Shown: positions 1 to 8,766 of the stretch, in pieces
Layout of the letters: each line of letters begins with the position of its first letter
How positions within the stretch are numbered: the stretch's first letter is position 1
Source of the DNA: Streptomyces massasporeus
GTDB taxonomy: Bacteria > Actinomycetota > Actinomycetes > Streptomycetales > Streptomycetaceae
DNA length: 64,000 nucleotides
Reading direction: 5' to 3'
NCBI RefSeq assembly: GCF_014648995.1
Contig: NZ_BMSE01000004.1
Location: forward strand, 1 to 64,000
Notes under the pieces: generated by a model
Database searches by the model: none
What the model was told of the DNA's origin: nothing
Seen by the model: only the letters and a program-made list of their open reading frames with translations
Made by a program: the position numbers and the translations under genes

Positions 1-1
1 C

Positions 2-733
2 CTCATCGCCGTACCGACCGGTGTGAAGTTCTTCAACTGGATCGGAACGATGTGGAAGGGTTCGTTGTCCTTCGAGACACCGATGCTCTGGGCGACCGGC
101 TTCCTGATCACCTTCACCTTCGGTGGTCTGACCGGTGTCATCCTGGCCTCGCCGCCGATGGACTTCCACGTCTCCGACTCGTACTTCGTGGTGGCGCACT
201 TCCACTACGTCGTCTTCGGCACCGTGGTGTTCGCGATGTTCTCCGGCTTCCACTTCTGGTGGCCGAAGTGGACCGGCAAGATGCTGGACGAGCGCCTCGG
301 CAAGATCACCTTCTGGACGCTGTTCATCGGCTTCCACGGCACGTTCCTGGTCCAGCACTGGCTGGGCGCCGAGGGCATGCCGCGTCGTTACGCCGACTAC
401 CTGGCGGCCGACGGCTTCACCGCGCTGAACACGATCTCGACGATCAGCTCGTTCCTGCTCGGCATGTCGATCCTGCCGTTCTTCTACAACGTGTGGAAGA
501 CGGCCAAGTACGGCAAGCCGGTCGGCGTCGACGACCCGTGGGGCTACGGCCGCTCCCTGGAGTGGGCGACCTCCTGCCCGCCGCCGCGGCACAACTTCAT
601 CACCATGCCGCGGATCCGCAGTGAATCCCCGGCGTTCGATCTGCACCACCCGGAGATCGCGGCTCTCGACCAGCTCGAGAACGCCGGTCACGGCGAGAAG
701 GCCATCGCTGGTGGCAAGGAGGCCGGCAAGTGA
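2..733 (+). CDS. ctaD: Cytochrome c oxidase subunit I, C-terminal part (5' truncated)
   Basis: Catalytic heme-copper subunit of the aa3 cytochrome c oxidase in the plasma membrane; it reduces O2 to water and pumps protons. The frame is open from the window edge, and about 243 of the roughly 575 residues usual for Streptomyces CtaD are present. The HFHY motif (His codons at 197 and 203) carries the heme a3 and heme a ligands. Several long hydrophobic stretches are the last transmembrane helices, followed by a polar cytoplasmic tail from about nt 510. The stop codon overlaps the GTG start of ctaF, so the two are translationally coupled. The missing N-terminus would carry the CuB ligands and the first heme a ligand. 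Confidence 0.97.
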   Translation, partial: LIAVPTGVKFFNWIGTMWKGSLSFETPMLWATGFLITFTFGGLTGVILASPPMDFHVSDSYFVVAHFHYVVFGTVVFAMFSGFHFWWPKWTGKMLDERLGKITFWTLFIGFHGTFLVQHWLGAEGMPRRYADYLAADGFTALNTISTISSFLLGMSILPFFYNVWKTAKYGKPVGVDDPWGYGRSLEWATSCPPPRHNFITMPRIRSESPAFDLHHPEIAALDQLENAGHGEKAIAGGKEAGK

Positions 734-1128
734 AGATCCAGGGCAAGATGTTCATGTGGCTGAGCGTCTTCGTCCTCGCCATGGCTGTGGTCTATGGCGT
801 GTGGTCGAAGGAGCCGGCCGGTACCACGGCCCTCTTCCTGGCCTTCGGCCTGTGCATCATGATCGGCTTCTACCTGGGCTTCACGGCCAAGCGGGTGGAC
901 GCCGGTGCGCAGGACAACAAGGAGGCGGACGTCGCGGACGACGCCGGCGAGGTCGGGTTCTTCAGCCCGCACAGCTGGCAGCCGCTGTCCCTGGGCATCG
1001 GAGGCGCCCTCGCCTTCCTGTCCGTCGCCATCGGCTGGTGGCTGATGTACTTCTCGCTGCCGATCATCCTGATCGGCGTCTGGGGCTGGGTCTTCGAGTA
1101 CTACCGCGGTGAGAACCGCACCCAGTAA
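730..1128 (+). CDS. ctaF: Cytochrome c oxidase subunit IV (actinobacterial CtaF)
   Basis: Small structural subunit of the actinobacterial aa3 oxidase (132 residues, the usual family size). It has two hydrophobic segments near the N-terminus (about residues 5-22 and 30-50), a polar loop rich in Asp and Glu, and two further helices around residues 85-120. The GTG start lies inside the ctaD stop region (GTGA overlap). It is the last gene of the ctaCDF-type operon, because a strong hairpin follows at once. Identity rests on size, topology and position after ctaD; the family has no catalytic residues to check. Confidence 0.93.
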   Translation: MKIQGKMFMWLSVFVLAMAVVYGVWSKEPAGTTALFLAFGLCIMIGFYLGFTAKRVDAGAQDNKEADVADDAGEVGFFSPHSWQPLSLGIGGALAFLSVAIGWWLMYFSLPIILIGVWGWVFEYYRGENRTQ

Positions 1129-1146
1129 CACGCGCCGAGCGTTGAG

Positions 1147-1189
1147 GGGCCCGGACACTCCGAGAGGAGCGTCCGGGCCTCCGCTTTTT
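1147..1189 (+). terminator. Rho-independent terminator after ctaF
   Basis: Perfect 9-bp stem (arms 1148-1156 and 1171-1179) closing a 14-nt loop, followed by a T5 run at 1184-1188. It ends the oxidase operon before the lipoprotein gene at 1260. Confidence 0.85.
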
Positions 1190-1241
1190 GCCCCAACACA
1201 TGTCACTCGAACGAGTCGCTCGGCGTGCCGCCGTTGACGGG

Positions 1242-1260
1242 GCTTCCTAGCGTGAGGTCA
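1242..1260 (+). promoter_or_regulatory. Putative leaderless promoter of the L,D-transpeptidase gene
   Basis: A TAGCGT hexamer (1248-1253) fits a TAnnnT -10 box and sits 6 nt before the ATG at 1260, with no Shine-Dalgarno in between. Transcription would begin at or next to the start codon. No convincing -35 was found at normal spacing. Confidence 0.45.
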
Positions 1261-2513
1261 TGAGCCACACAGCGATATCCCGCCCCCGCACCGCCGTCAG
1301 CTGCACGCTGCTGGTGACCGCCCTCTGCGCGGGCGTCACCGCCTGCGGCTCGGACGGCAACCCGCTCGCCGCCCGCCCCTACGACGGGGCGGACCAGATC
1401 TCCTTCAACGCCCCCGACGGGGGCCGCGAGAAGGCCGACCCGGACAAGCCCCTGGAAGTCGTCGAGGACTCCGACGGGCGCATCACGGACGTCACGGCCC
1501 ACGACGCCTCAGGACGCTACGTGGCGGGCGAACTCGCCGCCGACGGCAGCCGCTGGCACAGCACCACCCCGCTGGCCGCCAACGCCAGCTACACGGTCCG
1601 TGTGAGCACCGAGGACGAGGACGGGGCGCCCGGCCGCAAGGTCGTCACCTTCGACACCGGCAAGCCCACCACCAAGAAGCGCCTGGACGTCGCCTTCGGC
1701 CCCAAGACGGGCACCTACGGCGTCGGCCAGCCCATCACGGCCGAACTGAACCAGCCCGTCAAGGACAAGGCCCAGCGGGCCGTCGTGGAGCGCGCCCTCA
1801 AGGTCTCCTCCACGCCCGCCACGAACGGCGCCTGGCACTGGGTGGACGACAAAAAGCTCCACTACCGCCCGAAGGACTACTGGCCCGCCCAGGCGACCGT
1901 CCAGGTCCGCAGCAACCTGGAGGGCATCAAGATCGGCGACCGGATGTGGGGCGGCAAGGCCAAGCCGCTGACCTTCACCACCGCGGACAAACTCATAGCC
2001 GTCACGGACGCCGCCGCCCACCAGATGACCGTCTACAAGAACGACGAGGTCATCCGGCAGATACCCGTCACCACGGGCAAGCCCGGCTACGACACCCGCA
2101 ACGGCGTCAAGGTCGTCCTCGCCAAAGAGGGCACCGTCCGCATGACCAGCGCCAGCATCGGCTCCTCGGACTTCTACGACCTGATCGTCCACCACTCCGT
2201 CCGCGTCACCAACAGCGGCGAGTACGTTCACGCCGCCCCCTGGTCCGTCGGCTCCCAGGGCTTCGCCAACGTCAGCCACGGCTGCACCGGCATGAGCACC
2301 GAGAACGCGGCCTGGTTCTACGACACGGTCCGCGAGGGCGACATCGTCAAGGTCGTGAACTCAGGCGGCGACGTGATGGCCCCCTTCGGCAACGGCTACG
2401 GCGACTGGAACCTCGACTGGGCGAAGTGGCGCACCGGCAGCGCGCTCGTCGGGGGCACCCCGGACGGCCCCACGGACGCCGACAGGGCCCGCCTGCGGCC
2501 GCAGAGCGTCTAG
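1260..2513 (+). CDS. L,D-transpeptidase lipoprotein (YkuD domain)
   Basis: Envelope enzyme predicted to make 3-3 peptidoglycan crosslinks, or to attach proteins to peptidoglycan, on the outer face of the membrane. The N-terminus is a lipoprotein signal ending in a VTAC lipobox near residue 29. Residues about 45-140 and 140-235 resemble the two Ig-like domains of mycobacterial Ldt enzymes, and the YkuD catalytic domain follows from about 240. The active-site motif SHGCTG gives His340 and nucleophile Cys342. A conserved upstream His lies in the IVHHSVR segment. At 417 residues the length matches the Ldt family. It stands alone between the ctaF terminator and a convergent gene. In M. tuberculosis no such gene sits between ctaF and ctaE-qcr, so it is probably an insertion in the respiratory block. 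Confidence 0.93.
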   Translation: MSHTAISRPRTAVSCTLLVTALCAGVTACGSDGNPLAARPYDGADQISFNAPDGGREKADPDKPLEVVEDSDGRITDVTAHDASGRYVAGELAADGSRWHSTTPLAANASYTVRVSTEDEDGAPGRKVVTFDTGKPTTKKRLDVAFGPKTGTYGVGQPITAELNQPVKDKAQRAVVERALKVSSTPATNGAWHWVDDKKLHYRPKDYWPAQATVQVRSNLEGIKIGDRMWGGKAKPLTFTTADKLIAVTDAAAHQMTVYKNDEVIRQIPVTTGKPGYDTRNGVKVVLAKEGTVRMTSASIGSSDFYDLIVHHSVRVTNSGEYVHAAPWSVGSQGFANVSHGCTGMSTENAAWFYDTVREGDIVKVVNSGGDVMAPFGNGYGDWNLDWAKWRTGSALVGGTPDGPTDADRARLRPQSV

Positions 2514-2517
2514 ACGC

Positions 2518-2585
2518 CCTCAGGGGCGCGGGGAACTGCGCGACCAGCCACAGACCACCCGCACCCGCGAGACAACAGGCGCCCC
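2518..2585 (+). repeat. Dispersed Streptomyces intergenic repeat, copy 1
   Basis: GC-rich element just after a stop codon, with the core GGGGCGCGGGGAACTGCGCG followed by a CCAGCCAC block and an ACCCGCACCCGC block. Related copies follow genes at 21905-22000 and 30070-30125. Such 3'-end elements are common in Streptomyces; their function is unknown and they may act in mRNA ends. Confidence 0.6.
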
Positions 2586-2591
2586 CGACCT

Positions 2592-2993
2592 CTAGGCGTT
2601 CAAAGCCGCCTTGTCCCGCAACAGAGAAGCCAGCGCGGCAGCGAACTCCACCGGCTCCACCGGCAAGGTCACCGCCGCCTCCGCACGGCTCCAGGTCGCC
2701 AGCCACGCGTCCTGGGGCCGCCCGATCAGCAGCAGCACCGGCGGGCAGTCGAACACCTCGTCCTTGATCTGCCGGCAGACGCCCATGCCCCCCATCGGCA
2801 CGGCCTCGCCGTCCAGTACACAGACGTCGATCCCGCCCCGGTCCAGCTCCCGCAGGACCGCGTCCGGAGTCGCACACTCCAGGAACTCCACCACGGGAAC
2901 GTCCGGCGCCGGCCTCCGTCCCGTGGCGAGGCGTACCTGCTCGCGGGTGTTGGAGTCGTCGCTGTAGACCAGCACCGTGGCGGTCGGCTGCAT
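2592..2993 (-). CDS. Degenerate response-regulator receiver protein
   Basis: Stand-alone receiver-fold protein of 133 residues with no output domain. An acidic pair Asp12-Asp13 follows beta-1, and Asp61 in a VCVLDG motif aligns with the phosphoacceptor. The other two switch positions are lost: the Ser/Thr after beta-4 is replaced by Ile90-Gly91, and the invariant Lys before Pro at the end of beta-5 is Leu110 (VTLPVEP). Phosphorylation-dependent switching is therefore doubtful, and it may act by protein contact. The ATG start has a GGAGGAAC ribosome site. It is divergent from ctaE across 145 bp, so the two may share control. No cognate kinase is adjacent. Confidence 0.82.
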   Translation of the reverse strand: MQPTATVLVYSDDSNTREQVRLATGRRPAPDVPVVEFLECATPDAVLRELDRGGIDVCVLDGEAVPMGGMGVCRQIKDEVFDCPPVLLLIGRPQDAWLATWSRAEAAVTLPVEPVEFAAALASLLRDKAALNA

Positions 2994-3127
2994 TGTTCCT
3001 CCGTGACGTCAGCGTCGTAAGGACAGGCCCGTTGGGCCGGATGCTACTCCCTTGAACACCACGTCAACACCGGTACGACCGGGGAAGACACTCCGAACGG
3101 CACCCCCCGGAGTGAGGGCGGGATAAG

Positions 3128-3148
3128 CGACCGACATAATGTCGGTCG
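3128..3148 (+). promoter_or_regulatory. Perfect palindrome across the ctaE start
   Basis: Two 10-bp arms (3128-3137 and 3139-3148) with a 1-nt centre. The palindrome covers the annotated ATG (3139) and contains TAATGT (3137-3142), which could be a -10 box. The loop is too short for a full RNA hairpin, so a protein operator is more likely. Confidence 0.5.
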
Positions 3149-3759
3149 TGGCGACAGCAACGACAGTAGAAACCGGGCACGCGCACCCGTCGGTCAATCG
3201 GCCGAACCTCACCAGCGTCGGAACGATCATCTGGCTGAGTTCCGAGCTGATGTTCTTCGCGGCCCTCTTCGCGATGTACTTCACCCTGCGATCGGTGACG
3301 GGTCCCGATCACTGGAAGGAGATGGCCGCCCATCTCAACTTCCCGTTCTCGGCGACGAACACCACCATCCTGGTGCTCTCCTCGCTCACCTGCCAGCTCG
3401 GCGTCTTCGCCGCCGAGCGCGGTGACGTGAAGAAGCTGCGGATGTGGTTCATCGTCACGTTCGTGATGGGTGCGATCTTCATCGGTGGTCAGGTCTTCGA
3501 GTACACGGAGCTGGTCAAGGACGCGGGCCTGTCCCTGTCCTCCGACCCGTACGGCTCGGTGTTCTACCTGACCACCGGCTTCCACGGCCTGCACGTGACG
3601 GGCGGTCTCATCGCCTTCCTGCTGGTCCTGGGACGGACCTACGCGGCCCGGAGGTTCACCCACGAGCAGGCGACGGCCGCGATCGTCGTGTCCTATTACT
3701 GGCACTTCGTCGATGTCGTCTGGATCGGTCTCTTCGCCACGATCTACATGATCAAGTAG
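3139..3759 (+). CDS. ctaE: Cytochrome c oxidase subunit III
   Basis: Integral membrane subunit III of the aa3 oxidase, which supports proton pumping and stabilises the complex. It has 206 residues and five predicted transmembrane helices, the short actinobacterial form. The family Glu-rich segments are visible in [15 protein letters not shown] and in FHGLHVTGG. The C-terminus [14 protein letters not shown] is typical. It is the first gene of ctaE-qcrCAB, encoding parts of the bc1-aa3 supercomplex. The start is not settled. ATG 3139 gives the usual N-terminus, but GTG 3148 lies 5 nt after a TAATGT hexamer and would fit a leaderless message. A perfect palindrome overlaps both. Confidence 0.96.
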   Translation: MSVVATATTVETGHAHPSVNRPNLTSVGTIIWLSSELMFFAALFAMYFTLRSVTGPDHWKEMAAHLNFPFSATNTTILVLSSLTCQLGVFAAERGDVKKLRMWFIVTFVMGAIFIGGQVFEYTELVKDAGLSLSSDPYGSVFYLTTGFHGLHVTGGLIAFLLVLGRTYAARRFTHEQATAAIVVSYYWHFVDVVWIGLFATIYMIK

Positions 3760-3840
3760 CAGGGCCCGCATCCGCGCGTGCTCGACGAAGCGCGCATCCC
3801 AGAAGCATCGACGCAGAAGATCCTGACACCGGGGTAATCC

Positions 3841-4653
3841 GTGAAAAAGCTCTCCGCACGACGACGCCACCCGTTGGCGGCGCTCGTCGTCCTACTCCTC
3901 GCGCTGGCATGCACCGGGGGGCTGTACGCCGTGTTCGCACCCGCGGACCAGGCGCAGGCCGACGAAACCGCCCAGTCCCTCACCATCGAGGAGGGCAAGA
4001 AGCTCTACTCGGTCGGTTGCGCCAGTTGCCACGGCACCGGCGGTCAGGGCACCTCCGACGGGCCGAGCCTGGTGGGTGTGGGCGCCGCGGCCGTCGACTT
4101 CCAGGTGGGCACCGGCCGGATGCCGGCCGCCACCTCCCAGGGCCCCCAGGTCCCGGCGAAGAAGAACATCTACTCGCAGGCCGAGATCGACCAGCTCGCG
4201 GCGTTCATCGCCTCGCTGGGTGCCGGTCCGTCCGTCCCGACGGAGGAGCAGTACGGCCCCGAGGGTGCCGACATCGCCAAGGGCGGTGAGCTGTTCCGCA
4301 CCAACTGCGCGCAGTGCCACAACTTCACCGGCAAGGGCGGCGCGCTGACGCACGGCAAGTACGCGCCGACCCTCGAGGGCGTCTCCCCGAAGCACATCTA
4401 CGAGGCCATGCAGACCGGCCCGCAGAACATGCCGTCCTTCCCCGACACCACGCTGTCGGAGAAGAACAAGAAGGACATCATCGCGTACCTCGACGCGGTC
4501 AACAGCGAAAAGACCGAGAGCCCCGGCGGCCTCGAACTGGGTGGCCTCGGGCCGGTCAGCGAGGGCCTGTTCGGCTGGATCTTCGGTCTCGGCGGTCTGA
4601 TCGCCGTCGCCGTGTGGGTCGCCGCCCGGACCGCAAAGGCCAAGAAGTCATGA
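3841..4653 (+). CDS. qcrC: Cytochrome bc1 complex diheme cytochrome c subunit
   Basis: Diheme cytochrome cc subunit of the actinobacterial bc1 complex. It passes electrons directly to the oxidase without soluble cytochrome c. An N-terminal signal anchor (about residues 12-32) and a C-terminal transmembrane helix (about 244-262) flank two cytochrome c domains on the outer face. Heme sites are CASCH (Cys60, Cys63, His64) and CAQCH (Cys156, Cys159, His160). Met residues in GRMPA and NMPSFP are the likely sixth ligands. The start is GTG at 3841, 81 nt after ctaE. The stop overlaps the qcrA start as ATGA. Its 270 residues are usual for Streptomyces. Confidence 0.97.
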   Translation: MKKLSARRRHPLAALVVLLLALACTGGLYAVFAPADQAQADETAQSLTIEEGKKLYSVGCASCHGTGGQGTSDGPSLVGVGAAAVDFQVGTGRMPAATSQGPQVPAKKNIYSQAEIDQLAAFIASLGAGPSVPTEEQYGPEGADIAKGGELFRTNCAQCHNFTGKGGALTHGKYAPTLEGVSPKHIYEAMQTGPQNMPSFPDTTLSEKNKKDIIAYLDAVNSEKTESPGGLELGGLGPVSEGLFGWIFGLGGLIAVAVWVAARTAKAKKS

Positions 4654-5723
4654 GTAGCCAAGACATTCCAGAAGAGAACCTGCCTGCCGCGCAGTCCGCA
4701 GGCCATGACGAGCACGGGCACGGCGCGGTGAGCGTCGCGGACGACAAGAACCCGTTCGCCGACCCGGGCCTGCCTCCCCACGAGCACCGGGTCCAGGACG
4801 TCGACGAGCGGGCCGCCAAGCGGTCCGAGCGCTCGGTCGCCTTCCTGTTCACCCTGTCGATGCTGGCGACGGTCGGCTTCATCGCCTCCTTCGTGGCGAT
4901 CCCGGTCGACAAGTCGGTCTTCATCTTCCCGCTCGGTCACATCAGCGCGCTGAACTTCGCACTGGGCATGACGCTCGGCATCGCGCTGTTCTGCATCGGC
5001 GCGGGCGCCGTCCACTGGGCGCGCACCCTGATGTCCGACGTGGAGGTCGCCGACGAGCGGCACGCGATCGAGGCGTCGCCCGAGGTCCGCGAGAAGGTCT
5101 TCGCGGACTTCAAGCAGGGCGCCAAGGAGTCGGCGATCGGCCGGCGCAAGCTGATCCGCAACACGATGCTCGGCGCGCTCACGCTGGTGCCGCTCTCCGG
5201 CGTCGTGCTGCTGCGCGACCTCGGCCCGCTGCCGGGCACCAAGCTCCGCCACACGCTGTGGTCCAAGGGCAAGCTGCTCGTCAACATGAACACGAACGAG
5301 CCGCTGCGTCCGTCCGATGTCGCGGTCGGTTCGCTGACCTTCGCCAAGCCCGAGGGCCTGGAGGAGCACGACCACGACTTCCAGAACGAGATCGCCAAGG
5401 CCGCCCTGATGATCGTCCGGATCCAGCCGGAGAACATCAAGGACAAGCGCGAGCTCGAGTGGTCGCACCAGGGCATCGTCGCGTACTCGAAGATCTGCAC
5501 CCACGTCGGTTGCCCGATCTCCCTGTACGAGCAGCAGACGCACCACGTGCTCTGCCCGTGCCACCAGTCCACCTTCGACCTCTCCGACGGTGCCCGAGTG
5601 ATCTTCGGTCCCGCCGGTCACGCCCTGCCGCAGCTCCGCATCGGCGTGAACGACGAGGGCTACCTCGAGGCGCTCGGCGACTTCGAAGAGCCCGTCGGCC
5701 CTGCTTTCTGGGAGCGCGGATGA
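4650..5723 (+). CDS. qcrA: Cytochrome bc1 complex Rieske iron-sulfur subunit
   Basis: Rieske 2Fe-2S protein of the bc1 complex, which takes electrons from menaquinol at the Qo site. The 357-residue chain has a His/Asp-rich cytoplasmic N-terminus and three transmembrane segments (about residues 67-90, 95-130 and 175-190), the actinobacterial three-helix form. The Rieske domain follows. Cluster ligands are Cys283 and His285 (CTHVGC) and Cys302 and His305 (CPCH), and Cys288-Cys304 form the usual disulfide. The ATG at 4650 was chosen because it overlaps the qcrC stop (ATGA) and gives the family N-terminus; the open frame upstream lies inside qcrC. Confidence 0.97.
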   Translation: MSSQDIPEENLPAAQSAGHDEHGHGAVSVADDKNPFADPGLPPHEHRVQDVDERAAKRSERSVAFLFTLSMLATVGFIASFVAIPVDKSVFIFPLGHISALNFALGMTLGIALFCIGAGAVHWARTLMSDVEVADERHAIEASPEVREKVFADFKQGAKESAIGRRKLIRNTMLGALTLVPLSGVVLLRDLGPLPGTKLRHTLWSKGKLLVNMNTNEPLRPSDVAVGSLTFAKPEGLEEHDHDFQNEIAKAALMIVRIQPENIKDKRELEWSHQGIVAYSKICTHVGCPISLYEQQTHHVLCPCHQSTFDLSDGARVIFGPAGHALPQLRIGVNDEGYLEALGDFEEPVGPAFWERG

Positions 5724-7342
5724 GCACTGCACAGACACGCCGCAAGGCGCCCGCGGGTGAGCGGGTCGCCGACTGGGCCGACGGCCGCCTCGGGATCTAC
5801 TCCCTGGCCAAGGCCAACATGCGCAAGATCTTCCCGGACCACTGGTCCTTCATGCTCGGTGAGATCTGCCTCTACAGCTTCATCATCATCATCCTCACGG
5901 GTGTGTACCTGACGCTGTTCTTCCACCCGTCGATGAACGAGGTGGAGTACCACGGCAGTTACGTCCCGCTCCAGGGGCAGCTGATGTCGGAGGCGTTCGC
6001 CTCCACGCTGGACATCAGCTTCGACGTCCGCGGCGGTCTGCTGATCCGGCAGATCCACCACTGGGCGGCGATCATCTTCCTCGCCGGCATGTTCGTGCAC
6101 ATGATGCGCGTCTTCTTCACCGGCGCGTTCCGCAAGCCGCGTGAGATCAACTGGATGTTCGGCTTCCTGCTGTTCGTCCTGGGCATGTTCACCGGCTTCA
6201 CCGGCTACTCGCTCCCGGACGACCTGCTCTCCGGTACGGGTGTCCGCTTCACGCAGGGCGCGATCCTGTCCGTGCCGATCGTGGGCACGTACATCTCGAT
6301 GTTCCTGTTCGGCGGGGAGTTCCCGGGTACCGACTTCGTCGCCCGGTTCTACTCGATCCACATCCTGCTGCTGCCGGGCATCATGCTCGGGCTCGTGGTC
6401 GGCCACCTGATCCTGGTCTTCTACCACAAGCACACCCAGTTCGCGGGTCCCGGCCGGACCAACAAGAACGTCGTCGGCATGCCGCTGCTGCCGGTCTACA
6501 TGGCCAAGGCCGGAGGCTTCTTCTTCCTGGTCTTCGGTGCCATCGCGGCCCTCGCCGGCATCGCGACGATCAACCCGATCTGGGTCCTGGGCCCCTACCG
6601 GCCCGACCAGGTGTCGACCGGTGCCCAGCCCGACTGGTACATGGGCTTCGCCGAGGGTCTCATCCGTGCGATGCCCGGCTGGGAGATCAACCTCTGGGGT
6701 CACACGCTCGTCCTGGGTGTGTTCATCCCGCTGGTCCTCTTCGGCGTGTTCCTCGGGATCATCGCCCTGTACCCGTTCATCGAGTCGTGGGTCACCGGGG
6801 ACAAGCGCGAGCACCACATCCTGGACCGTCCGCGCAACGCCCCGACCCGTACGGGCGTCGGTGTCGCGTGGGTGACCGGCTACATCATCATGCTGATCGG
6901 CGGTGGCAACGACATCGTCGCCACGCACTTCCATCTGTCGATCAACTCGGTGACCTGGTTCGTCCGGATCGGGTTCTTCCTCGGACCGGTCCTCGCCTTC
7001 GTCGTCACCAAGCGCATCTGCCTCGGCCTGCAGCGCCGGGACAAGGAGAAGGTGCTGCACGGCCGCGAGTCGGGCATCATCAAGCGCCTGCCGCACGGTG
7101 AGTTCATCGAGGTGCACGAGCCGCTCAGCCAGGAGCAGATGTACACGCTCACGGCCCACGAGCAGTACAAGCCGGCCGAGATCGGCCCGACGGTCGACGA
7201 GAACGGTGTCGAGCGCAAGGTGAAGGGTTCCGAGAAGCTGCGCGCCAAGCTCAGCGACGCCTACTACGGCGAGGGTGCCCAGATCCCGAAGCCCACCGCC
7301 GAGGAGTACCGGGAGATCACGAGCGGCCACGGCCACCACTGA
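5720..7342 (+). CDS. qcrB: Cytochrome bc1 complex cytochrome b subunit
   Basis: Membrane subunit that binds hemes bL and bH and carries the Qo and Qi quinone sites. It has 540 residues, with a cytoplasmic C-terminal extension of about 120 residues as in other actinobacteria. Heme-ligand His pairs lie in the HHWAAIIFLAGMFVH and HILLLPGIMLGLVVGH segments. The Qo motif is PDWY instead of the proteobacterial PEWY, as usual in this phylum. The ATG overlaps the qcrA stop (ATGA), so translation of qcrCAB is fully coupled. A strong terminator follows. In mycobacteria this subunit is the target of Q203-type inhibitors. Confidence 0.97.
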   Translation: MSTAQTRRKAPAGERVADWADGRLGIYSLAKANMRKIFPDHWSFMLGEICLYSFIIIILTGVYLTLFFHPSMNEVEYHGSYVPLQGQLMSEAFASTLDISFDVRGGLLIRQIHHWAAIIFLAGMFVHMMRVFFTGAFRKPREINWMFGFLLFVLGMFTGFTGYSLPDDLLSGTGVRFTQGAILSVPIVGTYISMFLFGGEFPGTDFVARFYSIHILLLPGIMLGLVVGHLILVFYHKHTQFAGPGRTNKNVVGMPLLPVYMAKAGGFFFLVFGAIAALAGIATINPIWVLGPYRPDQVSTGAQPDWYMGFAEGLIRAMPGWEINLWGHTLVLGVFIPLVLFGVFLGIIALYPFIESWVTGDKREHHILDRPRNAPTRTGVGVAWVTGYIIMLIGGGNDIVATHFHLSINSVTWFVRIGFFLGPVLAFVVTKRICLGLQRRDKEKVLHGRESGIIKRLPHGEFIEVHEPLSQEQMYTLTAHEQYKPAEIGPTVDENGVERKVKGSEKLRAKLSDAYYGEGAQIPKPTAEEYREITSGHGHH

Positions 7343-7365
7343 TCACTGCTTCGCCACGCCACAGA

Positions 7366-7398
7366 GGGGCCCCGTCCGATCATCGGACGGGGCCCTTC
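7366..7398 (+). terminator. Terminator after qcrB
   Basis: Perfect 14-bp stem (7367-7380 with 7382-7395) that must open a few central pairs to form its loop, followed by TT. It ends the ctaE-qcrCAB operon. Confidence 0.85.
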
Positions 7399-7477
7399 GC
7401 CCTGCCCGGGGCTGGATAGGGTGGACCCGTTGAGACTCTCGTCCCGTAGTGCGGGACGCCTGACCCTGGAGCGGCTT

Positions 7478-8542
7478 ATGAGCGCTGTGACCCCCGCTGG
7501 AGGCGACACCGCGGCGGGCCGCTCCTGGCCCCTGCTGTTGAACGGCCTGCTGGACGGCAGGCACCTGAGCGCGGACGACACCGCCTGGGCCATGGATCGC
7601 ATCATGCGCGGCGAGGCGACCGAGGCACAGATCGCCGGGTTCGTCGTGGCCCTGCGCGCCAAGGGCGAGACCGTCGAGGAGATCAACGGCCTCGTCCGCA
7701 CGATGTACGAGCACGCCAACGTGATCGAGGTGCCCGGAGCGACGGTCGACATCGTCGGCACGGGCGGTGACGGCGCGAAGACGGTCAACATCTCCACGAT
7801 GTCCTCGATCGTCGTCGCCGGCACCGGCGCGAAGGTCGTCAAGCACGGCAACCGCGCCGCGTCCTCGGCGTCCGGGGCCTCCGACGTGCTGGAGAAGCTC
7901 GGCGTCAACCTGGAACTGCCCCTGCACCGGGTGACGGAGGTCGCCGAGGAGGCCGGGATCACCTTCTGCTTCGCGGTGAAGTTCCACCCGGCGCTGCGGC
8001 ACGCGGGCGCCGCCCGCGGCCAGTTGGGCATCCGCACGGTGTTCAACGCCCTCGGCCCGCTCACCAACCCGGCCCGGGTCCGCGCCCAGGCCGTCGGTGT
8101 GGCGGATCCGCGCATGGCGCCGATCGTCGCGGGCGTCTTCGCCGAGCGCGGCAACTCCTCCCTGGTCTTCCGGGGCGACGACGGCCTGGACGAGCTGACC
8201 ACGACGGCCACCTCCCGGGTGTGGATCGTCCGGGACGGCGACGTGACCGAGGAGGCCTTCGACCCGCGTGACGTGGGCCTCGAACTGGTCCCCGTAGAGG
8301 CGCTGCGCGGCGCGGACGCCTCCTACAACGCCGAGGTCGCCCGGCGGCTGCTGGACGGCGAGACCGGCCCGGTCCGCGACGCGGTCCTGCTGAACTCGGC
8401 GGCGGCGCTGGTGGCCCTGGAGCCCACCAGCGCGCCCCTGGCCGAGCAGATCGGCGCCGGGATGGCGAAGGCGGCCGAGTCGATCGACTCGGGGGCGGCG
8501 AAGCGCACGCTGGAGCGCTGGGTGGCCGCGAGCAACGCGTAG
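7478..8542 (+). CDS. trpD: Anthranilate phosphoribosyltransferase
   Basis: Transfers the phosphoribosyl group from PRPP to anthranilate, the second step of tryptophan synthesis, in the cytoplasm. The 354-residue chain has the glycine-rich PRPP loop [14 protein letters not shown] and the KHGNRAASS anthranilate/Mg segment near residues 125-133. The HPALRHAG and [10 protein letters not shown] motifs are also present. The ATG at 7478 is preceded by a GGAG site and gives the standard N-terminus; an in-frame ATG at 7421 is less likely. A TAGGGT box at 7415-7420 may be the -10. The gene stands alone, apart from trpEG at 36.5 kb, as in other Streptomyces and at the same place in M. tuberculosis. Confidence 0.95.
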   Translation: MSAVTPAGGDTAAGRSWPLLLNGLLDGRHLSADDTAWAMDRIMRGEATEAQIAGFVVALRAKGETVEEINGLVRTMYEHANVIEVPGATVDIVGTGGDGAKTVNISTMSSIVVAGTGAKVVKHGNRAASSASGASDVLEKLGVNLELPLHRVTEVAEEAGITFCFAVKFHPALRHAGAARGQLGIRTVFNALGPLTNPARVRAQAVGVADPRMAPIVAGVFAERGNSSLVFRGDDGLDELTTTATSRVWIVRDGDVTEEAFDPRDVGLELVPVEALRGADASYNAEVARRLLDGETGPVRDAVLLNSAAALVALEPTSAPLAEQIGAGMAKAAESIDSGAAKRTLERWVAASNA

Positions 8543-8616
8543 CGGATCCCGTACGGCGTCCCGCGATCCGGACTCGGGTTGCGGGGCGCCGATCTTTTCG
8601 CGTACGTTCCTGAACA

Positions 8617-8740
8617 GGTCATGAGTGACAGTCATGAGGCCCCGGCCGACTGTCCGGCAACCCTCCGTCCGTGGCGGGGTGCCCCGGGTGAAGACCGGGC
8701 CGCAGGCAGCGAGGTCTGCGGCAAGCGCGTGACGAGGAGT
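8617..8740 (+). promoter_or_regulatory. SAM-IV riboswitch
   Basis: The leader has the conserved blocks of the actinobacterial SAM-IV class. These are a GGTCATGAGTG start, the CCCCGGC...CCGGCAACCCTCC core, GGCGGGGTGCCCCGGGTGA with its pseudoknot partner, a variable hairpin around 8702-8721, and GGCAAGCGCG (8720-8729). It ends about 125 nt before a PLP enzyme gene with a likely role in sulfur metabolism. S-adenosylmethionine binding is expected to lower expression. The match was made by eye to the remembered family consensus. Confidence 0.9.
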
Positions 8741-8745
8741 CTTCC

Positions 8746-8766
8746 GTGAACCTGCGAATGCGATAG
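8746..8766 (+). CDS. Possible 6-codon leader ORF after the SAM-IV riboswitch
   Basis: GTG followed by Asn-Leu-Arg-Met-Arg and TAG, with a GAGGAG sequence 8 nt upstream (8733-8738). It lies between the riboswitch and the aminotransferase-like gene. A hairpin could form just behind it from CGGAGGCGGGG-type complements. It may be only a chance reading frame. Translation of such a mini-ORF could link ribosome occupancy to expression, but nothing here proves it. Confidence 0.25.
   Translation: MNLRMR

Noticed and set aside
5660..7339. A 559-codon minus-strand frame over qcrB
   Set aside because: A shadow of GC-biased codons; acidic repetitive translation with no family resemblance, and qcrB is certain.
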